From the NCBI GenBank assembly GCA_023078685.1, contig JALGAS010000005.1:1364001-1428000 (forward strand): a DNA stretch of 64,000 nucleotides, read 5' to 3'. Positions 1 through 11,246 of this stretch are shown one piece after another (position 1 is the stretch's first letter; each line of letters starts with the position of its first letter). Source of the DNA: Neopestalotiopsis rosae. Lineage: Eukaryota > Ascomycota > Sordariomycetes > Amphisphaeriales > Sporocadaceae. Under the pieces are notes generated by a model. It saw only the letters and a list, made by a program, of their open reading frames with translations, made no database searches and was not told where the DNA came from. Position numbers and translations under genes: made by a program.

Positions 1-280
1 CTTTTAAGTTATAAGCTTGGCTACACGTCGGGCACGAGGGTTACTCTCGGCGGCACAGCCAATATGTCTCCGATGAGCCATACGTCGGACAAACAAATGC
101 CCCTAATGAATAAGCATTAGCCGCAATACGAGATACCCAGAACGGGCCATTGCCAGACCCAAAAATGTAGTATGGCCTCATAGCTACGGTCGCCGATACA
201 TGACGAGGGTGTAAAATATGACCTAACAATGTAGGTTCTTTATGATGTCAATTTCCGTAATTTTTCATGTCTCTATGTAC

Positions 281-673
281 CTACTTCCGACTGCTCTTAT
301 GCTTCGACGAGCTGCTACTATGCTTGTGATCTTTACTTGAACCACTACCAGATTTGTGCTCTTTGCTAGAACTGCTGTAGGACTTGGAGTCCTTGCTCTT
401 GGAATTACTAGACGAGTGCTTACTGCTGCTACTACTCTTATGCTTGTGGTCTTTTTTGTCCTTACTGCTCGAACCACGACTCGGTTCATGCTCTTCGGGT
501 CCTCTGAAAATGCGCTTGGCCTCGGCATTGCCGCTCGCGGGGCAGTACTGATGAGCTTCGGCCTCGGACATGTGCCAATTCTGTGGTTCCGAATACATTG
601 CCATTGCCTGTTGAGTCTCGTACATCTGGGCGTACGCCTCGCCATTTTCATCCGTGTACACGTAGCGAGACAT
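281..673 (-). CDS. Lys/Ser-rich low-complexity small protein
   Basis: Single-exon ORF of 130 aa with no recognised domain. The first ~60 residues are ordinary, acidic and Met/Gln/Tyr-bearing (starts MSRYVYTDENGEAYAQ). From about residue 66 the protein is almost entirely Ser, Lys, His and Asp in imperfect repeats built from SSKDHKHS- and SSSSSKH-like units, ending in SSRK. No signal peptide or membrane segment is visible, so the tail is probably disordered and basic. The codon pattern is coherent and the reading frame changes character cleanly from a complex to a repetitive half, which argues for a real gene. Low-complexity ORFs can also arise by chance from repeats. Function unknown. Confidence 0.45.
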   Translation of the reverse strand: MSRYVYTDENGEAYAQMYETQQAMAMYSEPQNWHMSEAEAHQYCPASGNAEAKRIFRGPEEHEPSRGSSSKDKKDHKHKSSSSSKHSSSNSKSKDSKSYSSSSKEHKSGSGSSKDHKHSSSSSKHKSSRK

Positions 674-1815
674 GTCCTCTTGACTATAAGTACCTTGCTT
701 ACAGTAGAATAGGGATATCGATTAATATGGGTATTCAAGAAAGTCCTGGACCAGTTCTGACTAGTGTAGGGGAAGACACTATTGAAACTGCACGAAGGCA
801 AACAGGTTATATAGTCGCGGCCATATCAAAGTTTTACTACTGGGGCTTTTTTGAACTCAGGAGACAATGACAAAGACAATGAGGTCAATAACGTCAAAAG
901 CGCATTGTATACAATGCTTCAATGGTTGGAGGAACATCCTGACAATGACAATTTTCAGGTATATCGATGGCAGGGGGGTGACTCTGTCATAGCAGACTAA
1001 GTGTAGAGCCCGAATAAGATCATAGAAAGGTTTACAAATCGGAGCCTGAATTTAGCTGCATCAACCAACGGACAATACAATAGTATTCTTTGTCGCATTC
1101 GCCACCAGCGAGTTCATGGCAATTGTCCCAACTTCTGATGGTGCCTTGCATGGTCACTTCGCTCATTGTTTTGTCAGTCAGCAACCAATCGGCGGGGTTT
1201 GCGAGCTCATACGAGGAATCCCCACATTTAGCACCAGCGCGAGTTCTCGTCATTACGAAGCTCGCAAAAGTGGACCAATCAGCCAGCTATAGATCCGAAG
1301 TGCGAAGCGGAAGAACGCTAACTTCGCAGGATCGGCTTGCTAAGGAACGGCTCTGTGGACTCTACAGGCCTTGCTTTTGACGAAAGTGATTTCTAGCGAT
1401 GAGATTCCTATATTGAAGGATCAGCATCGATTGACTAGCTAAAAGACTTTCGTCCAGTGATCATTTCCACCTGAACTTCCAGCAATATGTGCAGCCGGCC
1501 CCAGACTAATGTCTGCTATAGAACGATAAAATCTACGAGGACGTTCGTACAACTTTACGAGCCTAGGAGATAGCGCAGATCAATGGCAGTGCACGTAAGC
1601 CCCAAGATTATACCAACAACAATGATCCTGCCGATCTCTGCTACAATTAACATATGATGTAGAAGCTGACTTTATTTACGAAGTTTAAGTAACATAAATA
1701 GAGGTGTTTGGTAGGTGGTCATATAGCAGATATTCTTGCAATCAACCGCAATCCACTTCCTGTTTGTTATCCATCTTGACCAAATCTCACTCTCGACGAT
1801 TTATTGCCGATCAAA
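674..1815. other. Intergenic, upstream of the FAD oxidoreductase
   Basis: No convincing gene. A 73-codon minus-strand ORF at 1032-1253 contains four Cys but has no signal peptide and no family resemblance. The stretch 1680-1815 should hold the promoter and leader of the next gene; an AT-rich TATA-like stretch (cataaatag) lies near 1692. Confidence 0.4.
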
Positions 1816-3513
1816 ATGTTATTCCTACAATCTTCAAGCCCAAGAAGCTCACGAACTGCCACGCTGCTGCCAATGCTATTATCTCATCTCGGACAAGGAC
1901 TAGCTACATCGTTGGGCAACAGTTCACAAGGCCTCACCGGCTTTCAACCAGTATGTGACTTGACTTTTCAATCTCTTACAAGACCATGAATATTATTCCT
2001 GACCATCTTTCCAGTGCGATGCCCTGATTGCTGCCAATCGGTCCCACGCCGTGCACCTTCCATCTTCCCCTCTGTACTCATCCCTGGTCGCAAATGGCTC
2101 CTGGGGCATCGATACACGCAAACAGCCTTACTGTTTCGTGCTGCCAAGCAGCGCTGTTGAGGTATCAGAGACTCTCGTCGCTCTTCACGATGCTGGCAGC
2201 GGTGCCGGAGATTGGCATATAGCCATTCGCAGCGGCGGACACGGATCTGACAACTCCAACAACATCGCCACGGGTGTGACAATTGACTTGACTCAATTGA
2301 ACGCTACGACTTACGACCCGGCAGCCAACGTGGCTAGCCTTGGTACGGGAGCGCGTTGGCTGTCTGTATATGAAGAGCTAGAAAAGGACGGCGTGACCGT
2401 AACGGGTGGACGACAGGGTATAGTAGGTGTTGGCGGACTCATGCTCGGTGGTGGCATCTCGTGGTACACGGCGCGGACGGGTTTCACCTGCGACAGCGTG
2501 GTCAACTACGAGGTTGTACTCGTGAGCGGTGAAATCGTCAACGCAAATGCTTCAGTCAATTCAGATCTATGGCGAGCTCTCAAAGGAGGAGGCAGCAATT
2601 TCGGAATCGTGACCAGATTTGACGTGGAAGCATTCCCGGCCAAGAACCTGTCGATCGAAACACGAATCTTTGCTGAACAGCACGCCGACGAAGTTGCTGA
2701 TGCGATTGCTGAATTCACCGATCAGGATCAGTCATTTGAGAATGATGCAATGCTTACGATCTTGTCCTACAACTTCAAGAACAATGGATCTAGCTTTACG
2801 GTGACTGGAATCAACACCATGAATATCGCCAACAGCACAGCACTCAGCACCTTTCGAAATATCGCACCATTGGCACCAGGTATGACGCAATCATTGAATC
2901 TTGCTGCATCTAGTAGCCAGGGCAATCCGTTGTCAGGGACTGCACTGTAAGTTGAATAAAGACGATATACTCTCATTCAGAACGACTGATGTTCATCTAC
3001 AGAAACGCCGGGACAGGGTCCTTGACCATCTCCAATGACCGACGAGTTTTACGCTATTGCTTCGAGGAGCACGCCAGCATTGTCAAAGACTTGAAGTCCT
3101 CCATTGGACCGGAAAGCTTCAGTACGATCATGGATCTCCAACCATTCCCTTCCTACTTTGCGAATATTAGCGTGGAAAAGGGAGGCAATATGCTCGGGCT
3201 CGAGCAAGATCCGCGTAACAAGGTCGTCGTCGCATTGGGTGTCAGCCTGCTTGGTCCGGACAGCAGAGAGCAGTATCCGATGGTCCTGCAAAAGGTGACG
3301 GCCGTCAACGAAAGGATCGTCGCGTTCGCAAGATCTCTCGGAAGCAGCCAGGAATTCGTCTATCTTCCCTATGCGGACGCAAGGCAGGATCCAATTGGGA
3401 GCTATGGTGCAGCCAACATTGAGCATATTCGACAGGTTGCGAATAAGTACGACGCTGATGGCTTTTTCCAGCATAGAGTACCGGGTGGCTTCAAAATCTC
3501 TCGGGTCGATTGA
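1816..3513 (+). CDS. Secreted FAD-linked oxidoreductase, berberine-bridge-enzyme type
   Basis: Three exons, 1816-1950, 2015-2946 and 3003-3513, give 525 aa. The introns (1951-2014 and 2947-3002) have GT-AG ends and correct phase. The N-terminus is a hydrophobic leader (residues ~10-30), followed by the usual start of the mature domain with CDALIAAN. The FAD_binding_4 (PCMH) fold carries IRSGGHG, where His121 is the usual 8alpha-histidyl FAD attachment residue, then TGGRQGIVGVGG and GGGSNFGIVTRF. The C-terminus has a BBE-like segment with a Tyr/Asn-containing YGAANIEHI stretch. These enzymes oxidise sugars or secondary-metabolite intermediates with O2. The 6-S-cysteinyl partner residue of bicovalent members is not obvious. 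It sits beside a hydrolase and a Zn2Cys6 regulator, suggesting a small metabolic cluster. The ATG at 1816 was chosen because it is the first one in frame with the leader. Confidence 0.85.
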
Positions 3514-4232
3514 AAGGATCTATCCTTTACCACTGAAGAAACATGACAGACCAGTTCACGGGCTGGCCTGTTCATTTCAACAGCTCTGGGCATCGCTTTG
3601 TGAACTATATGGTTGAGTCTGCGAGTGTATGACATAACTACTTGTGGCATATATAGACCTGTAAAAAATAAATCTTGTTCAAGTGTCCAAATCTCGGCAA
3701 AACATGCTAACCAGTACCTTGATACAGTTTCCAGCGAGTCTGGGATTGGACAGCTTTTGATATTGCATCGCGCGCGATAATACTAGTCCAGTCGCTATGA
3801 CGCTAATTATCTCATACTCTGAAGCATACATGGCGGATTGAGGGCTCATAATGGTGTCCAGTTCTAAGGTACAATGTCACTGAAAGGGCGCCGTACTCCC
3901 CTGGTCATGACGAGGGCCCGTGCCGCAGAGGAACATGAATTAGACTCCTTCATCACTAACGTCCCCTAAGCATCACGCAATCATTGAACCAATAAAAGTG
4001 ACCACAACACATAACCGCAGCGTCTAGACCCACCTCTTACATGCCATCAGTCACTGGGTGCTTCATCTCTACCGGTTTCTGACTGTTCACCTCTTTTCAC
4101 CCGATCCCATACATTTCAACCTTCAATGAGTATATATTCTTTGTACTCTGACATTTGCGCAACTTACTTGGTTTGTTTATCCTCAAAAAATTACAAGTTC
4201 CCACTGCGAAACTTATTCATCGTCATCACGAC
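3514..4232. other. Intergenic between oxidoreductase and hydrolase
   Basis: No gene seen. Both neighbours read rightward, so this holds the 3' end of the first and the promoter/leader of the second. A pyrimidine-rich stretch lies before 4150. Confidence 0.4.
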
Positions 4233-5177
4233 ATGGCCGAGTCAGCACTTCCTCCAAACGGCCAACTCGTCAACATTGGCACGCACTCTTTGGCTCTCTA
4301 CACTCATGGCCCAGAACCCACCAATTCAAGCGACCCCGTTGTCATCTTCATCTCCGGCGTGGCCAGCGATGCCCTCAATTGGCAAGCCGTAGTACGGCTG
4401 CTGGGCCAAACCTTGCGAAACTATACCTACGACCGTTCAGGTTTTCGCAACTCGGATCCCTCGCCGCTCGCGCCCTCGGCCGAGAACGTGGCGCTGGAGC
4501 TCTCTCTTCTCATCGAGAATGCGCCAATCCCGAACCCTTTGATCTTCGTCGGTCACTCCTGGGCCGGCGTCATCATTCACGAGTACCTTGCTCTCAAGGG
4601 CGCTGACCAGGTCGCTGGTCTGGTGTTCGTGGACGCCAACCACGAGACAACGCCGCTAGTCATGGACGTGAATGATCCTATTCTCTGGAATGTCATCGCC
4701 GCCAATGTGGACCCTTACACTGGTTGGGGCCTGGAGACAGACCATAAGTTTACGCCGGAGGAGTGGGCGGCTTCCAAGGCCGTGAAGACGAGTGAGAAAC
4801 ACAAGCTTATTGTCGAAAAGGAGAATGCGAACTATGCACCCAGTTTTGATACTCTGCGGAAGAAGGAGCTGAGTAAGAAGCAGCCGCTCGTTGGAAACAA
4901 GCCAGTCTACGTGATCGGTGGTACGCGCAGCAGAGATTGGAGTGGACTGTATAACGCGGGAGTTGCGATAGGAAATGGGACGGAGGAACAGAGGAGCCAT
5001 GTGCGAGAGTTGATCAAGACGGTCGATGCGAAGAATGAGAGCATTCAGAGAGAGTTCCTAAAGCTTTCCACGCGGAGTCAGCTCGTTTTCGCGACCAAGA
5101 GTGGACACTTTGTGCAAATTACTCAGCCAGAGATCGTTGTTGATGGGGTCGAATGGGTTTTGAATAACTCTCCATAG
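4233..5177 (+). CDS. Alpha/beta hydrolase
   Basis: Single exon, 314 aa. The open frame extends further upstream only through a TTG, so the ATG at 4233 (context cgacATGg) is taken as start. Alpha/beta-hydrolase fold: VVIFISG forms the oxyanion strand at ~36-42, YDRSGFRNSD lies at ~66-75, the nucleophile elbow GHSWAG places Ser109, and a C-terminal SGHFVQITQPEIV gives His292 as catalytic base. Asp235 or Asp265 could be the acid. There is no signal peptide, so it is probably cytosolic. The substrate cannot be read from sequence; relatives include esterases, epoxide hydrolases and polyketide-cluster thioesterase-like hydrolases. It lies downstream of the FAD oxidoreductase in the same direction. 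Confidence 0.85.
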   Translation: MAESALPPNGQLVNIGTHSLALYTHGPEPTNSSDPVVIFISGVASDALNWQAVVRLLGQTLRNYTYDRSGFRNSDPSPLAPSAENVALELSLLIENAPIPNPLIFVGHSWAGVIIHEYLALKGADQVAGLVFVDANHETTPLVMDVNDPILWNVIAANVDPYTGWGLETDHKFTPEEWAASKAVKTSEKHKLIVEKENANYAPSFDTLRKKELSKKQPLVGNKPVYVIGGTRSRDWSGLYNAGVAIGNGTEEQRSHVRELIKTVDAKNESIQREFLKLSTRSQLVFATKSGHFVQITQPEIVVDGVEWVLNNSP

Positions 5178-6008
5178 TCCTCAAGACGTGAAGAATGCAA
5201 TTATCGAAATAAGCCTATCATTTACTCCCACCATGCCGAAAGTAGTTTGATCCCAATCTCATAGACATCGATCGAGTGGTTGGGCAGCAGCTGCAGTCAC
5301 GTTTGATACATACATGTTCAACGTTGCAATCGGTACCCAGAAGTTTCATGGCAGGCGTAAGGTGGACCAATCAATAGCGAGCAGTTCAATCCGGAGGCAG
5401 TCATTGATACCGTAGAGGAGTGGGATCTTGATTCGATCAGTCGTTTTGTCTCAATGATGCATTTCAGTGCCTCCATATTCCTCGTCGGACACTATTCACT
5501 GATTGGCTTACTTTACGCCGAATATCCGACATCCACCCTGGATCCAATTCCGGGAGCTCGCCTAGTACACTCGCGTACGGCAATTGGACCATGCAAGGGT
5601 CTGCTACCTATTGGTAGTACATGCTCATTGGCCGGCCTTACGCTGGTGCTTGGCAAAGATGTCCTCGGTTGCGACGATGGGAAACAACCCAATTGAAACC
5701 GCAGCAGTGTTGCCTTCTTGAATTTGAACAGCTAGGTCTTGTTGTAATATAGGAACATATAAGTACAATGGTTTCCATCAAACTCTGTGAATTGTGTCTA
5801 CACGTCCTCAACATCTATTTTTCTCGCTCTTACCCAATTAATGCAAAATGTGCATCAAGAAACGAAGATGCTATTGAAGGTCGATCTCTTAAATTACAGA
5901 ATATCTATTATGCACACAAGCTAGGAGTAAAACCTCTCCTCAATGAGCAGCAGCCTCCCATCACATGGACAATTGCATCTCTCTCTCTAGGTAGGAGGGA
6001 GCATGTCA
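5178..6008. other. Convergent intergenic region
   Basis: Tail-to-tail space between the hydrolase (+) and the Zn2Cys6 regulator (-). Short ORFs at 5454-5696 and 5768-6070 have no domain signature and overlap the 3' ends. Nothing else seen. Confidence 0.4.
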
Positions 6009-7732
6009 TCAACCTAGGCCATAGGCCTCGGGTGAAACAATCAGGTGTTTGCGCACGGGTATATGACTGATATCTCCCGGCAATGCCACACTTTGGAGTA
6101 TGACATGCAGCTTGGTATAGTCATCGTTCCAGTGGCTTTCTGTCCATTTATAGCGCTTTCCTGATGCGCTTCCATTCGTCCCTCCTGGTACCTGCCTCGA
6201 CCCTTCAATCTCTACCAAGGCAGACATTCCAAGGAAAACTGCCTTGTGGCTCCATGAAGACGAAGGCCGAAGTATGCGCCGGCACAAGTCGAGTGCCCTG
6301 ACTCGATCGGGATACGACGTCATGTCTCGCGCAGCAACGAATAGACCCGGAAGCATGAGATCGTAGGTTCCTTCGCCCACGAGCTCGGAGCCCTCCAGGG
6401 CCAAGGTAGGGCGATTTGCTTCAAACTCGTCCTCAATTAATTTGATCATCTGTAGTAGTTCATTTCCACCGACCGATAGATCCCGGTCGGCGGGACCTGT
6501 CGGTGGGCTTTTGGTTATGGCTCTGCAGGCATGACCAACATAGCGTAGCAAGAATGCGTCATGTCCAGTTGGCTTCGGGTCTTGCGCCAGCCGCTTATCA
6601 CACTCGTCCGCCCATGCGGTTTGATTGGCGAGGACTGTTTCGCGGGTGATGGTAGTACCACTTTGCGCAAATGTAAAATACGGCGAAACCAATACCGTGC
6701 CAGTCCTATACCATGCAGAGACAAATTCGGGTACAGTCTTCTCGGGGCCAGCAACAGGCGGTATTTGAGAGGTGAGGTAGGATGTATCGTGTAAATGTTT
6801 GCGGCATAGTGGATACATGGGGGAGAACATGCTGTTGTTGATAATGTTGTTGCAAATGAAATGCTCAGCTTCCGCGACGCCTGTATCGTCTACGGCGGCT
6901 GCTAAAAGATCACCGCTGGTTAAGCTACCCCGGATAGGGGTTTTCAAGAATTTGATGACGGACGCCGTCAAGCTATCGACGGCGTCAACATTGTCTTGAA
7001 GCTGTTCGAACAAGACAAAGAGGACGCACGTGATAAGCACCAGCCGGGGCTGTCGGCTAGCATCATCTCGCATTAGGCTGCGCGTGCTGGCAATGGCATG
7101 GCTGTAGTGCTTTACAGCACGGCGATAGTGCTCGTTTTCTAGACATCTTGATAGGTGATGCTGGTATAGTGGCACCTTGGACGGCTGAGATTGCCGATAA
7201 TAGGCGAGAGCCCCTATGCCCACCACGGCATGAAGAATGTGGTCATTATGTTCGCACTGCTGCAGGGCGGTTTGAGATAGGAATTGGACAAGGCCGGTGT
7301 TGCCCAGACCGGGGAAAGATAGCCGATGTACGAGTTTACGGACAAAGTAGTCAAGGTAGGGGACTTCGGCAGATTGCAGCTGTGAAAAGACGATTCGAGA
7401 GGGCTCGTGATACAGTTGCGGCTCTCTGCTTGGCATGGGTTGGATGCTCACTAGCCGGTTCGACGTGTCTCGGTGCTGCGACCGAGTCGGCTCGTAGATA
7501 CAGGCCAGACCGCGACGGCGGCAACCGTCGCACTGTGGCTTTCCCTCGTCGCATTTCCGTCTTCGGGTCTTGCAGCCGATACAACCTGATTATAATCATA
7601 AATCAGCCCCTGAGCAAGATGATAGAGGTGATTGGAGCTTGAAGTAGTATCATGTCACGCTCTTGATGGGTACCTACCTGAGCGTGTTTTTGGAGCAAAT
7701 GTGCGCTGACGGACTGGCAGTGCTTTAGTCAT
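6009..7732 (-). CDS. Zn(II)2Cys6 fungal transcription factor
   Basis: Two exons on the minus strand, 7732-7678 and 7585-6009, with an intron at 7677-7586, give 543 aa. Exon 1 supplies MTKALPVRQRTFAPKTRS. The splice then brings in a complete binuclear zinc cluster, with Cys at 20, 23, 30, 37, 40 and 47 (spacing CX2CX6CX6CX2CX6C), typical of Gal4-class DNA binding. After a linker, the middle region (from ~75) is Leu/His-rich helical sequence (VVGIGALAYYRQ, LITCVLFVLFEQ) like the fungal transcription-factor regulatory domain of the PF11951 type. Likely a nuclear pathway-specific activator. Its nearest neighbours are an oxidoreductase and a hydrolase, plausible targets by position only. An intron just before the cluster is common in this class. 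Confidence 0.85.
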
Positions 7733-10700
7733 GGTGGGGTGATTGGTGGGTGATGCAATCCAGGCAGGTTTACTTTGCGCGAGAGGTGTGAATCGGATAA
7801 AATAAGCATATACTAAGACCCCTGCGAGCACTAGTACGGCGGTGGATTTTAATGAATCTTGATCAACTAAGTCTTGTGCCTCAGTATGGAGCAAAGATGC
7901 TATTCCCAACCACAGCTCTCTTTGGCTCCCTGTTGTCTGTGTCCGTCTAGATATTATGGAATTCAAGAGCCCCTCCCCTCACCCGGAAAAGTTTTCGCAC
8001 CGAGCACTGCAATGCGTAAGAGTTTGTGCTACATACCTACTCTTTATGTATGATTACTGCGTCTCAACCTCGGCCGTCATTTTATGCAGGACGCATAAAC
8101 ATGCATGGTAGAAGATGGTTAATCGGCACTGAGCCTAGAGGCCACTTTGGGGGGCTCGAGCCCATAAGATGCTGTTCCCGAGGTCATTTTTAGTGTACAA
8201 CCCCAGCTCGCCTCGGCGCTCAAACTCATCAATGTTCATTGCTACTACAAACTTGTGTATCATCGGCCCTCACTTTTGGTGCAGCAATTTCAGAACCCGG
8301 ATCTGAAATTACTTGTTACAACGAAGACGTTGTGCCTGACAGTGCTAAATACTAGACCTCATTCGGCGCCCGTAAAATGTCCTACCAGTTGTTACTATGC
8401 GATCGGTCTCCACCCCTTAAGATTCAGGCTCCCTGGAGCCGGGATTTTCGGGCTATCTAAGTCCAAAAGCTGCCACGGACAAGAACTTTCGGAGCATTGA
8501 AGTGCACAACAGTAGTACCGGCCCTTTTTTTTTTATCTCTCTTTTTTTTTTCGCACATTTCTTTTTATTCTGATAATGCAAAGTTAATAAGAACCCGGAA
8601 GTGTATTGATGGAAAAGTAGTCGAGTCTCGAAATCTAGCTTGGATCTCACCTCATGTTGTGTTGCCAAGGTTTTCTTCTCTTTCGACAGACGGAAATCAA
8701 TGGGGCTGAATAGGATGTCATTCGCCACGTGCCATGGAACACGGTTCTCCCTTGGAAGTCCAGAGGCTGAATTCCGGAGTTGCCTATATAGGAATCGTGC
8801 GTCTGACTTCAAGAGATGCAAGATACATGTAGGTGAGTTGGTTTCGGAATCGGCCCGCCATTACGACTCTACCAAACTGACGGGTGGGGGTCCTTCAGGT
8901 AATTGTGAGACCTTACACGGCTCTGCAGAACAATCTCACCTAAGAACAGCCATCAAGAGATGATGATGTTACGAGCCAATGACACTATAACGAGTAGAAG
9001 TAAATGATCCTGCTTACTCTCGACAAGCATCCAGACAATGAGGTGGAACTAATACCCTCAGCTTCTACAGACGTCTAAACACATGATAACGAGTGCAAGA
9101 GAGTATTCAGGGCGTAAGCTGATGTTAGTGGGCATCACACTAATGATAACTATGGTTGAATCGTCATATCATATATGGCTCACTATGATTGACAACGAAG
9201 CCATAAAATTGTCATCATGCCAATTTCCATAGATTGGAAATTTGTGCAAGTAAATGAGAGTTACCAGATATGATGACAATGCTGAGAAAGTTTCAATAGT
9301 GACGTGAGACAACTCAGCCGTGGCGGTCTCAGCCACTGCAGCTTCTCATACTGCATCCTTTATACTGCTATACCCCTTAAGGTGCACATATAGACCCGAG
9401 TAACTCGAGTATGAAGGACCTCGCTATCCAGGATCCCCAGTCGATAGTTCGCAAACTGATCACGTCTATGGAACATGAAGCCGGTTAAACCAGCCGGAGC
9501 CCACGAAATTCGGACCGAGACAAACAACAAGTCCGCCGACTGCTTCGTACAGGCCGGTGCTACGTTGCCACCAATGGCACAGCTATGACTCGACGCATCC
9601 TCGCAGCAAGTGGCGGGGTCTTATCAGGTACTACCTGAATGACCTACAGGAAGATGTCAAGAAACTTGCAAGCGGTCTAGATATTCCCAGTTCATCACTT
9701 TCGGCTGAAATAAAGAGGTTCTTAAGGCGTCGACTGGAAGATGACATCTAGCTCGAGGCGTTCATTGCCGCTTCCTATAACTTCTAGTAAGCAATACTGA
9801 CTTCGTGACAGCGACATCGTCGATCCTGAACACGCTACCAGAGATATTTACAAAATGTACATTGGCACTCTCTCAGATGAAATGGACCAGGCTGAGTATC
9901 ATTGCCCTCGCTGTGCAACGGATCAGCCTACGTCACCAATGAGATCTAGGCCTTGTCCTATTTGGTACTACATTACTCTCGGATACCCGCGGACATTGAC
10001 ACGATGATGGCATGGATTCAATGTTCTCGGTTCATGCCAATACGGATAGGTCAAAAGTATCAGACAACTATTACCACCACGATTTGGAGCCAAAATCACA
10101 TGGAATGTGGCACGGTGACTAATGACCTCGGCTTTGTGTACCATTTCCCTAAACCGGTGAACCATTATCCATAAAGAAATCTCAAAGGACAAAATATCAA
10201 AGATTAATGTTTCGTACCCTTGTTCATAGCACTTGGAAACTGTTCTATTCAGCCTCGCCATACGTGTCGAGCCTACAGGTTTCCATTGCTAAAACCTAAT
10301 TCAGTTAATAATTCGTGCTAAGTGGCTCGACAGATGAAGGCGGCTATTGTAGGCCTTCACTGGGGAAAAGGACAAAAGAACTGTGAGAGTTCGAGTCATT
10401 GCGTAAAGGATGCGCAGCACGATATGCCGACCTTGCATAGTAGTGCCAGATAGGCGCTTACTCATCTTCTTGGAAGAATCACGGACGCTCCGCGATACGG
10501 CATGCAACATATGTAACCGCAGCGACTCTAGACTCACGAACTTCTGCGCCATAACTACGCCACGCCAAATCATGCACGTAAACAGCTTCATTCTACGATC
10601 GATTTTCATGAATGAGAGAATAAAACACCTTACCGAGCATTTTGAGTTCTTTAGGCCCTGGCTATGCCATTGGTGTGTTGTTAGTAAAAACAAGCGTGTA

Positions 10701-11246
10701 CAGGTTAGTTAACAGTGGGCGTATCGAACGTGGGGGACGTTAGCGCCCTCGAGATGCTAACCCGTACAGCCGGAAGGGCAGACCGAAATTGAGGATTAAA
10801 AATAACCATGCGATAGCGCCATTTGCAACAAGGCTCTGATAACGGATCTGATTCGCTTATACCGAGGATGGCGTAGTGAGAGGCTGGTCTTGTAGCAATG
10901 TTCTTGAGTCCTCTGTTGACGAAATGCGACCTAAGCATAGATGTAACCTGCCGAAACCTAAGGCTTGGTGCACTTAGGTGCTGCTTCATCGGCGACGAGA
11001 TCGTCATGCCATCTGCCTTGATATCGATACAAGCGTCATTAGAGTAGCTGGTCACAGCTTGACGGTGCCTTCTTTTAGATTGAGTATAAAGATCAAGAAT
11101 CATACCACCCTTGAAGAACGAGAAAAATACATCTCAACTCATCGACACTTTCCTTTGAGAAACAACTCCCAGCTTTCTTTCTTAGCTTATAGTCTCAACC
11201 TTCGATTTTGGCTTTCAATATCAGCTTATAGTCTTGGTTTTTCAAG
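7733..11246. other. Gene-poor 3.5 kb interval
   Basis: No intact gene recognised. It contains homopolymer T runs near 8526-8552, a nested inverted repeat at 9208-9280, and short ORFs such as 9557-9751 (+), 10301-10693 (-) and 10705-11103 (-) that show no domain signature and no plausible splicing partners. The last ~150 bp (11100-11246) are CT-rich and AT-rich, consistent with a promoter/leader for the oxygenase gene. Confidence 0.45.
9208..9280. repeat. Nested inverted repeat
   Basis: An 11-bp perfect inverted repeat, ATTGTCATCAT (9208-9218) and ATGATGACAAT (9270-9280), encloses a second 8-bp inverted repeat, AATTTCCA (9222-9229) and TGGAAATT (9235-9242), with a 5-base loop. It could form a cruciform or RNA hairpin. 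No coding sequence nearby explains it. Confidence 0.6.

Noticed and set aside
6515..7642. Plus- and minus-strand ORFs overlapping the Zn2Cys6 gene (for example 7148-7642 +, 7351-7599 -)
   Set aside because: They lie opposite or out of frame to a convincing regulator whose zinc cluster is only intact in the chosen frame.
9557..9751. 64-codon ORF with helical sequence (LNDLQEDVKKLASGLDIPSS)
   Set aside because: Considered as a NACHT-protein fragment, but no Walker motif or other family signature is nearby.
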